From positions 3,147,202-3,211,201 of the forward strand of contig OY811988.1 in NCBI GenBank assembly GCA_963681505.1: a DNA stretch of 64,000 nucleotides, given 5' to 3'. The number at the start of each line of letters is the position of its first letter. Position 1 is the first letter of the stretch. This document shows, in pieces, positions 56,196 through 64,000 of this stretch. The DNA comes from Eunapius fragilis. Lineage: Eukaryota; Porifera; Demospongiae; Spongillida; Spongillidae. The notes under the pieces are model-generated. The model made no database searches. It worked only from the letters and a program-made list of their open reading frames with translations, and was not told where the DNA came from. A program made the translations under genes and the position numbers.

Positions 56196-56802
56196 TTTTG
56201 TCATAAGTACACTGTCACATATTTAGAGTACTTTGCTACATGTGGTAAAAGTATTTTCTGAAAGTTTCATGAATGTGACTCTCCTGGTTAATTGAAACAA
56301 ATTGTGCCTCATTTCAGAACCAATAACGCTATAAAGTAATAAATGCCCACTATTTGAATCACTATGTACAATGTATAGTGCTGTTGACTTCTTGCGACAG
56401 GACTCCTACCCATATGTATCAATTCAGAAGCAATATGAAAGCTTTGAATCCCTAGGGGTAACGACCTTTGTATACGCCCTAGGAAGAAAATAGTTAACAC
56501 AAGAACAATGGAGTGGTATGAGTGTTGAGAATAGAAAGGTGATAGGGTTAGTCATTTTAAATAGGGATTCAAAATTGAGAGCATATTCATATTTGTGAAT
56601 TTAAGTATACATGTAAATGAGATGCTAGTAATCAGTAGTGTGAAGAGAAATGGACCCTCTTCCATACAGAGATACTGCTGTGTCTACATGCAATGTTGAC
56701 CCCTTACATGCAGCTCAAAGAGCAATTGATCCAAAACCATATTTCAGTTTCATACATTTTACATGTACATGAAATTTGTGCATGTACCAGTATCAGTACA
56801 TA

Positions 56803-57325
56803 CAGTATGGGACACGAAAAAGGTTACGTTCCGTATTGCTAGCACGCCATATGTACGATTGTATAGTTTCGAACTACGCTGGTATACACGGAGTTAACAC
56901 GATCGAGCCCAGGTGCGGTATCAATTATCGTGTATGAATCCGTTTACGTCATTTCAATTGTGCGCATCGTATCTACGCGTACGTACAGTATACGCGCGTT
57001 ATTGCTTCTGGAATCAAGCGCAGAGGAAATAAACCATCACAACGCTGTTAGATTGGTTGCCGTTCGATTAGGAGAGACTTACTTTCTTTTTCTGAAGACT
57101 TCAGAACGCATCGCGACAACTAAAGCGACTCACGACGAACGTGGCGCACAAACGCAACGGTAGCGTGCAGCCAGGTAGTACAAACGATGTAATGCGTGTA
57201 CGCAATCAACACCCATCAACACACCTTACAGACGCAATTTGTACTTCGTATAACAGGCTGTAGTCAACACCGCGCAACGATCGTTTTATGTAAACGGAAC
57301 GTAACCTTTTTCGTGTCTCCTACTG
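56803..57325. mobile_element. 523-bp TA-flanked element with GACACGAAAAAGGTTACG TIRs
   Basis: Left end CAGTATGGGACACGAAAAAG ... and right end its reverse complement with two mismatches near the tip (CGTGTCTCCTACTG), pairing over about 32 bp to ACGTTCCGT. TA lies on both sides (56801-56802, 57326-57327). A 77-codon plus frame inside (56930-57163; ends THDERGAQTQR) shows no recognisable domain. CAGT tips with TA duplication suggest a mariner-type non-autonomous element. The interior has many CG dinucleotides relative to its surroundings. Confidence 0.8.
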
Positions 57326-58510
57326 TAGTCTTTGCGTAAATGCATGCATATACCCATTGCTGCATGCAATCACACATGTGCAATGTTATGGACACATCAC
57401 CTTACCTCTCCACATCCACATATGTAAGTATACATTCAGCTATGAATAACGTTGGAGCACTGTTATCTACATGTATGCCACATTCCACCAACTTCCACTG
57501 TAGGACTTCTCTGTGCCTCAAATCACAGCCAATGAGATTATAGGAAGTACCGAGGTGATAGCTCTGACTATTGTTCACAATACTGTCTAGCATCGGATTG
57601 GCCTTTATGTGAATCACCTTTCGTTCAATCACAGCTGAAAAGTCCACCTAGTTGAAGTTAGATAAATATATTATACGCTACACAACAAAAACCAAATGAA
57701 ATGGTAGTGTAGCATTTAGGATCTCATACTGTATGCAAAACTTTTAGCGATCAAAATCCACTGTACTAAATGTATAGTACTGTATCATTACTTAATGCAC
57801 TGGTAACGGACTGGTAAAAGAGTAGGGATCAGAGGCATGTGCAATGTTAGATTCGACACCAACAGTACCCAGTACCTCAACAAAATGACAACATTGAACA
57901 TTCTGTACTCCAATGAGACGAAGAATGCTTGTGTTAAAGCCTGCACCTAGCGAGGTCACCTAGGAAGTGACAAGTACATGTACATGTATTTAACAAAAGC
58001 AGTGTGAACATACATTTGTGAGAAGAGCACAATGAGATGATAAAGCGACATTGTGAAATACAAACACATGAAACAGCAGTAAGTACAGGGATAAATGGGT
58101 TATTGCCCAGGGAATAGAGTGTAGAAAGTGTGTGCTAAGGTAATGTAGGAGATACAATATTCATATATGTGTATTGGATGAGCACACTTCATGCAGAAGA
58201 GGAGGTCATGAGGAGAGTATACATACTACAGCAGTGCCATTTTCATGAACCTGCACGATACGCTGTTCGCTCACCTGCACATGCTGATTTGAGAAACACG
58301 CAAGAAACGAGTTCACCAAATGATCGACTGCATGCCTTCACGCGTACATAGTATCCTCTATAACGTCACAGTACAGTATATAATGTCTCTGCTACTACAC
58401 AAGTACAACTTCCCACACCTGTTAATAATCGGTGCTCTCCGTGGAGCCTTCGTCACGAAAAACTTCAGATATGGCTTACTTGCAATACTGCTGTCATTAG
58501 TGCTTTGCAC

Positions 58511-58987
58511 CTACAGGTGTAACAAGGTTTAAATATACCATACATACGCGTCACATTCCGTGGATACACATGCAGCCTCACGTCATGCCGGCATACTAGT
58601 ATTAAAGCTCTCAATAAAATTAATTTGAGAAAGTTGCATAAATAGGGATACCGTATACCTACACAACCAGAATTTTTTTCCTGTTACGGTGCCTGTTACA
58701 ATACTCAGTATTGGATCAATGACCGTATACATGCATCCTGTACCGATATATCTTTAAAGGAGAAGAGGCGGTATAAAAGGGCGTAGACTGCTCAATTTTT
58801 GACCGGCCAGCCGGTTTTAAGCGGCCAAATATGGCGTCCTGTGAGAACCGTATCCGGGTCCTGCTACACAGTGACACGTCTACTAAAACACACACAGTCC
58901 AGTAAAACTAATCGTTAAGCTCATAACTCGAACGCTTTCTTTGTACTATTAATGTAATTACCGGGCACGTGAAGATAACTGGTAAAT
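58511..58987. promoter_or_regulatory. Probable bidirectional promoter region
   Basis: Lies between the first identified exon of the minus-strand LCMT2-like gene and the plus-strand start at 58,988. The motif AAATATGGCG occurs twice on the plus strand: 58828-58837, and 58984-58993 where it overlaps the ATG. ATGGCG at a start codon is the layout of YY1-type TATA-less promoters in animals (family knowledge). The missing first exon of the LCMT2-like gene should be here. Confidence 0.35.
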
Positions 58988-61902
58988 ATGGCGACAGCAG
59001 CTGGATGTAGGTTCTCGCTTGGAATGACTTTCTCATCTGAGGCGGAGAAGGATGCTGTCAAACTCCGTGTAGACTGTGCCAGGCGTATCCTTTTTCCTGA
59101 TGAAAGTACCTCCCAAAGGCCAGATAATGCCGCCCTGTTGAATGCGATGCTGGACATTGTGCTTTCGATCCCATCGACGGCCCCCTCCACCATCCAGTCC
59201 ACTCCTTCCTTCTTGGACACAGCCGGTACGTGTACTATACTTTTATAAATGTGTCGAGGCCTAATAACTTCATAACGTACAGTAGGCATATCATACGCCG
59301 GTACGCGTATATGCACATACATGCATAGTTATCGAATAAAAGGCCGGCGTGCATTGGCTTTTATGCTGCCCTTTCTCTTGTATAGGCATGTACACAGGAA
59401 ATGAAGACAAAGACGACCAGAGGCTCTGTGTGGTTGAGCACAAGGCTATTAGGTAGCTTTAGCTTTATATTTGCTGATATACTCAGGGGCGGATCCAGGA
59501 TTTTTGAAAGGGGGGGGCTTATTATAAAAAAGTTGTATTCTAAATCTGTGCATGGGGCACTAATTAAATACCATTTCGGTTCAAGTAGGAATGATGCTTC
59601 ACTTTGTGCGCATAAGTTAATACAGGTATAGCATTATAAAAATACATGCAGTGAGCGCGTATATACATGTAGTTAATTAGTCGTAATTATTTTCGTTACT
59701 TATCCGAAAGGGGGGGGCTACAGCCCCCATAGCCCCCCCCCCCCCTGGATCCGCCTCTGATACTTTTATTAACTCTAAGCTTCCATCACGAAACGAGATA
59801 GGCTGCAGACTTGATTGTCCTGTCCTTTCACCTGTCGCTTGCCCTATACTGCTTGTAACCTTTACTCAGATCTGATGAATAGGTATCTTGGCATGTCATT
59901 TCGATACATATGCTATCCACCCCTCCTGAGTTGTGATGGTCTATGACTTGTCTGAGGTCATCCACAAGTGCCGCAGGTAGACATCCAGAATCTTTAATGT
60001 TGTTATGTTTTTTTGGCAGCCACAGGTGTCAATTTCTGAATGGATATCCCTCTTTTTATATCTAAACAGTTCTTTTTAGAACTACCAGTATCAACAACAG
60101 ATTTGCATTGTCTGCACTGCATCCAAAAGCACAAATGACAGGCATTTGTGGTGTTGGTATTACTATCAAAGCAATTTCATCTTTTTTTCCCTGTAGACCT
60201 TGAACCAGTGGTTGCAGTTGTTCAATAGTATACTATATGACCCCGAAGCCTGCACTGGGACATTAGGAACTTGGTGAGTGGTGTGGCACTATAGTGATGC
60301 CCTTTGTAAGCATAAACTGTGATTGATAATACTTGTCAAAATTGACTTATGCAATGGCGTAGGAAGGAGCTTAAAAGTGTGTGTGGGGGGGGGTCCCCCT
60401 TGCGATAGCCCAAATACAAGCAGGGGGGGGGGGGGGGGGGTCCCCCTTGCAATGTAAGCTAAACCACTTATTAATAATTTAGGTAGTTAATTCACACATC
60501 GAAACATTCTGAGCAAAAGATAGGTTTCACTTGGTTTGTAATTTTAAAAAAAGTACTACTGGTGTAAAAGTTGGGGGGCAAATGCCCCCCCCCCCCTCCC
60601 CCCTGCTCCCCCTTTTCCTACGCCACTGTTGTGTCTTGCCTTCATGATTTTATTAAGTAAAAAGTGTATACGAAATTTAAACTCCATACTCATTTGTTTC
60701 CACAACTTTCCCTTAGCATGGATGGTATAATTTGTGCTAATAATAACAAACATTCAAGAATCAGAGCATATTGGTCAGCAACATACATATACAAATAAAT
60801 GAATACCCTTGAATGAATTTTTACTTAAATGATGACCTATAACCTTTGTACGGAATGCCCACTGGATTTGGAAACCTGCTTCTGATTTCCTATGTGGCAA
60901 AAAGATTATCAGTACACTATCTTTTAGGTTACATGTTTTACATTTTGTACACATTTTGGAATTATCTCTCTTCTATCTGAAGGGTTTGTCACCAATCCCT
61001 TCCTCATCAGGTATGTTGGATGGCTCCACAACCCCAGGTCTCTCAATACCTGCCAGAATTGCAGATATAGTCTGTATCTCCTTCTGTCATTGGCTAGGGA
61101 CGGGGCAGCTCTCCCAGACAGGAACACTGGTGGCCGACGGATGATGCAGGGCCCAAACAGACAATGAGGACAAGGAGGTTCATTCACAGTGCCGTCCATC
61201 ATTGGTGGGTCTCCTCCTGGGTAACCTGATGGAGGAAGCCCACAAAGTGTATACTTGGGATGCTGTTGCTATGACAACCAAGCAGTTTACCTTTTGGTCG
61301 TTGCACTGAACAAGTATCTGAACTACCTTGGAATGGTAAGTCATCTTGGTGCCCTGTACTGCTGAAGTTGGCGGCAGGCACTTGAAAGGTATCTTGGTGG
61401 CTGGCACTTGAAAAGTGTCTTAGCATGTCATTTCGATACATATGTTATCCACCCCTCCTGAGTTGTGATGGTCTATGACTTGTCTGAGGTCAGCCACAAA
61501 TGCCGCAGGTAGGCATCCACTGGTACATTCAACCACAACCTTGTGCATGAATAGAAGATGTGTAGGAATGTGGTTGATCACTAATACATGTACATTGAGC
61601 CACAGATGAGTAAGAATGTGGTTGATTCTGGCTTGTGTATGAGTGTTTAATTTATTACTGTACATGTAAGTACTGCCTTGTTTACATTGCATTGGCTTCT
61701 ATAGAAGGTGTTCACTTGTTAATGACTAAATGGGTTTGCTAAATTGTGTGCCTTATAAAAAACATATCCTTACCTTTATTCTAGGAATGGCACTAGATTC
61801 GGAAGACATATTGACTAAACCCGACTATAAAAAATTCCAGCACGTGCAGATGTGGTTTCAGATTACTAGTGAACGTGTCTGCTGGAATCAGGGCTTCTAA
61901 AG
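58988..61902 (+). CDS. Putative plus-strand gene, unknown product, exon chain only partly resolved
   Basis: Exon 1, 58988-59225: MATAAGCRFSLGMTFSSEAE ... PSFLDTAG, donor GTACGT. Exon 2, 59386-59452: MYTGNEDKDDQRLCVVEHKA, joining in phase to exon 1, then GTAGC. A further plus-strand block at 60197-60273 (LNQWLQLFNSILYDPEACTG, then GTGAGT) and a terminal-looking block at 61784-61902 (ALDSEDILTKPDYKKFQHVQ ... VCWNQGF then TAA) have good borders, but their phases do not chain cleanly with exon 2. Either an exon is missing, the phases are mis-set or the gene is damaged. No domain recognised. Confidence 0.4.
59484..59759. mobile_element. 276-bp MITE with CAGGGGCGGATCCAGG ends
   Basis: CAGGGGCGGATCCAGG at 59484 and CCTGGATCCGCCTCTG ending at 59759 are inverted with one mismatch, and ATACT lies immediately outside both (59479-59483, 59760-59764). 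G-rich tract on the left, C-rich tract on the right, so the element can fold. The CAGRGGCGG tip is hAT-like, but the duplication seen is 5 bp rather than 8. Lies in an intron of the plus-strand gene. Confidence 0.75.
59872..59995 (-). pseudogene. Short duplicate of the element protein block at 60,924-61,530
   Basis: Minus frame gives GCLPAALVDDLRQVIDHHNS...GVDSICIEMTC, about 90% identical by eye to the block encoded at 61,420-61,530. Only this 120-bp piece is present. Confidence 0.55.
60352..60631. mobile_element. 280-bp MITE with GGCGTAGGAA ends
   Basis: CAATGGCGTAGGAAGG at 60352 is answered by CCTTTTCCTACGCCACTGTTG ending at 60631. The inside carries GGGGGGTCCCCCTTGC twice (about 60389 and 60432) and a C tract near 60587. 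GGCGTAGGAA ends with flanking poly(G)/poly(C) resemble the GGCGGATCC family above. Confidence 0.65.
60924..61530 (-). pseudogene. Element-encoded protein fragment (DLRQVIDHHN / CPHCLFGPC ... DRREI family)
   Basis: Minus-strand blocks, with frame changes, read CLPAAFVADLRQVIDHHNSG, IEMTC; then KIPFKCLPPTSAVQGTK, VVQILVQCNDQKVN; then PPCPHCLFGPCIIRRPPVFL, SLANDRRRYRLYLQFWQVL and LMRKGLVTNPSDRREIIPKC. The same string of motifs recurs in element-derived proteins across marine invertebrates (recalled). Cys-Pro-His-Cys...Cys may bind zinc. It probably overlaps an intron of the plus-strand gene. Confidence 0.5.
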
Positions 61903-64000
61903 TTTTTCTTGCAATTGTTTACAGTGTATGTGTTTTTTGTGTTTTATTTGCTCGGTATACATTATGTACAAGACACAAGCCGTGCACAGGTCTGCTAGAA
62001 TCCGTGCACAGGCCCAATGCAATTTCACATCATGACCGAACCATTCATTTGGGTACATATGATATGGAAATGCCAAGGTATAGGAACTATCAAAAGGCGA
62101 TAGAAATTCGGTCATGAAGCACATCGAAATTGGATGCCACAACCCACGAATGTTTGCAGGTCTTTGTCATGCGCGCACGTGATAATTTACCTTCGAGCCA
62201 AGCTCATCTTTGAAACTGACTTAAAGCCTCACAGAGCTTGCAACAGTGATCACTATAGTACGCTATGTTTGTTTTGTTCGTTTATACCTGGCCAGGGTGA
62301 TGGTAATATAAGAAGGCGTAAGAGTAAGAGAGACGTATGCGATTTACAGCGCACATCGTTACCGCTTCAAGTAACTGTTCTAGTACTCGGTGAACAGATT
62401 CGACGATGAACGTAAAAGTCTATATAGGATCAGTCGAGACTCAGTACAATGAACTAGGCCTATATAGTACTCGCACGTCCTGTTGTAGCGCACAACGTAC
62501 GTGTGGCATGGATCGCAGAGAACTCGATCACGATCGGCCTATACTGGTGTATTTCTTTTGTGAAAAGCTACATAGATAACCAATTGCCTCTGTGTTTTTT
62601 GGTCCAAAAAGGAACAGGGTAACCGATTGAAAACGCAAGTACAAAACGACCAACCTTTCGCCATATAGTCATGACGTATTTGGGGAAAGTCTCTAGCGCC
62701 TTTTATAGCGGGTTCTGCGCATCGGTTCGCGCAGCGCAATCGTAACTATTTACGTGGCAACTTCTCCTTTAAACTTGGGACAGTCTCCGCGACAATGGCC
62801 CTTCGCTATATAATTTTAAAGTTATAAAAATGACTCACGTTTGAATCGCTATAACTTCAAAACGGTACACACCATTGACTTCCTATTTTCAACACTTCAT
62901 ACTACACCATTTCTATAAGGTAAAATAGATTTTGGAGTATTGCATTAGCTTCGTGCCAGTGTTGCAACGTCCGATACCCCTTGGGGTTCAAACTGGCCAT
63001 ATCTTTCGGCAGGACGTCTCAATTAACTTCAAATTCGGTTTATACGCAGAGGGGTCCTGTACCTATCGATGTGCCCTGTTCGTTAATTTTTACTTGATCC
63101 GTTACGGAGATACAGCTGTGCAAAGTAATTGCACATTTTTCGTTCATTCCGCGCCATTAACCTACTACAACCTGGTTCCCGCTACTCCGAGCACATGAAT
63201 ATACAATAACCTCCCGTGCCCATGCCACTGTATTAACCTGTACAACTGAAGTATCACCGTTCTTACAAACGTCAGTGGTTCTCTTCTGTAATGGACAAGG
63301 TTCGTTAAGCGATCGAAATGTGTGGGATTCAGTTACCGTCACCATACAAAAAACACGGTACGTACTACCAGTACCGATACGCGCGCACAACATTATGTGT
63401 TCCTGTCGATTCGGTCATACTCTTTGGGTGCGTGGCCATTCATAGGCTCACAACCTATACGTCAGAGCCATGATATATAGTGCACGGTGTATCAGCTAGG
63501 CTATGGGAGAGGCGTGGTCGAGTTAAAGACACATGCAGCGCAGCTAGGCTGGAACACATGTAACCCTTCCTTATTGTCGGGATTTGCGTTCTGCTGGCAC
63601 ATATATTTTAAACGCCCACCGTTTTTCATTTCATCTGCATGGCTGGCACACACACACCCATGAACCAACACATACACACGTCTAACGTCACACTTATACA
63701 CACTATTTCCACTATTCTTTCCCCTTTCTGTACACCCTGTAAATTGTTATGTGCTACATTGATAGATCCCTACGTAGAAGTGTGACGTCTATGGAAGAGG
63801 GGGTACCCTGATGTGGAGGAGCAAGGGGCACGTGCTGTGAAGTGGGTGGGGAATCCCATGTGAAAGAGGTGTCTATTGGTGGGGATGGAAGCCCTGATGT
63901 GGTGGAGCACGTAGCATGCATCAATTTGTGGCCTTGTAGTGGCCTGGGTGTCCCAACATAAAGGGGCTACCATTGGTGGAGGTCCAAACGCACCTTGCTA
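61903..64000. other. No feature recognised at the right end
   Basis: Open frames at 62,134-62,409, 62,932-63,198 and 63,770-63,973 were inspected and no family was recognised. Sequence from about 62,700 is richer in CG dinucleotides than most of the window. Near the end a CTGATGTGGTGGAGCA/CTGATGTGGAGGAGCA block is repeated (63,809 and 63,892). Confidence 0.4.

Larger units (their letters stand above)
32782..58510 (-). pseudogene. LCMT2: LCMT2/TYW4-like tRNA wybutosine methyltransferase with Kelch repeats, damaged
   Basis: In the wybutosine pathway this enzyme uses SAM to modify the base next to the tRNA-Phe anticodon. Minus-strand exons in order: 58419-58510 (VQSTNDSS ... RRAPIINR), 58275-58357 (GYYVRV, AVDHLVNSFL), 57876-57959 (SLGAGFN, SAM motif), 57406-57647 (VDFSAVIERK ... 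LFIAECILTYV), 55648-55714 (FCTYEQ), 47859-47890, 47300-47390 (LEHFESQGCPL), 46867-47144 (FDEYEEWHDKCSHY), then Kelch exons 45601-45773, 41059-41262, 33129-33226 and about 32858-33042. Order and motifs follow vertebrate LCMT2. Lesions: an in-frame TGA at 47867-47869, an extra TGCA near 58329-58335 that shifts frame inside the exon, and about 11 residues missing between DSSIASK and YLKFFV. The first exon and final Kelch segment were not found. Borders are otherwise AG/GT and phase-compatible, so an allele or assembly fault is not excluded. Confidence 0.8.

Noticed and set aside
62134-62409. 91-codon frame as a gene
   Set aside because: No start context, homology or splice support; composition not clearly coding.

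Overview
The window is nuclear DNA from a metazoan, most likely a marine invertebrate and plausibly a sponge. Coding sequence is split by phase-consistent GT-AG introns. There is a signal-peptide/Ig-like/FN3/TM receptor, and a tRNA-wybutosine enzyme gene (LCMT2/TYW4-like) spread over about 26 kb. The rest is dominated by decayed transposable elements of kinds common in marine invertebrates (Gypsy, DIRS-like, PIF/Harbinger, TA-target MITEs, foldback elements). The taxon is an inference; all family names come from motif recognition without any search.

Layout. 1-10,100: a 31-bp minisatellite, microsatellites, a TA-flanked MITE, and two decayed element-encoded proteins (one with a PHD-type finger, minus strand). 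10,120-14,404 (+): an eight-exon receptor-like gene whose phases join exactly to 380 codons. 16,983-22,165 (+): five successive phase-0 exons, each carrying two Q-x-W motifs (ricin-B-like beta-trefoil), ending in a stop. The two may be one gene. Introns hold several inverted-repeat elements and a retroelement-type pseudogene. 22,768-23,282: a Harbinger-derived MITE that keeps the 5' ends of both Harbinger genes.

26,986-32,189 is a three-level nest. A foldback MITE is split by an LTR element (5-bp CTGAC duplication) that carries an inverted LTR copy, and its 3' LTR is split by a 3.7-kb TA-flanked transposon containing a 1.2-kb, 16-bp-period satellite. 32,782-58,510 (-) is the LCMT2/TYW4-like gene: methyltransferase exons at the right, Kelch exons at the left. 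It has an in-frame TGA, a 4-nt frameshifting insertion and a missing block, so it is a pseudogene or a damaged allele. Its introns hold a DIRS-like retroelement (33,560-39,835) interrupted in gag by a 4.47-kb foldback element with 33-bp tandem-repeat arms, other retroelement fragments, and a nearly complete Gypsy element (51,428-55,078) that has lost its reverse transcriptase but kept protease, RNase H and integrase.

58,511-64,000: a divergent promoter region, a poorly resolved plus-strand gene starting at 58,988, more MITEs and two copies of an element-encoded protein block. Nothing was recognised in the last 2 kb. No rRNA, tRNA or CRISPR array was seen.
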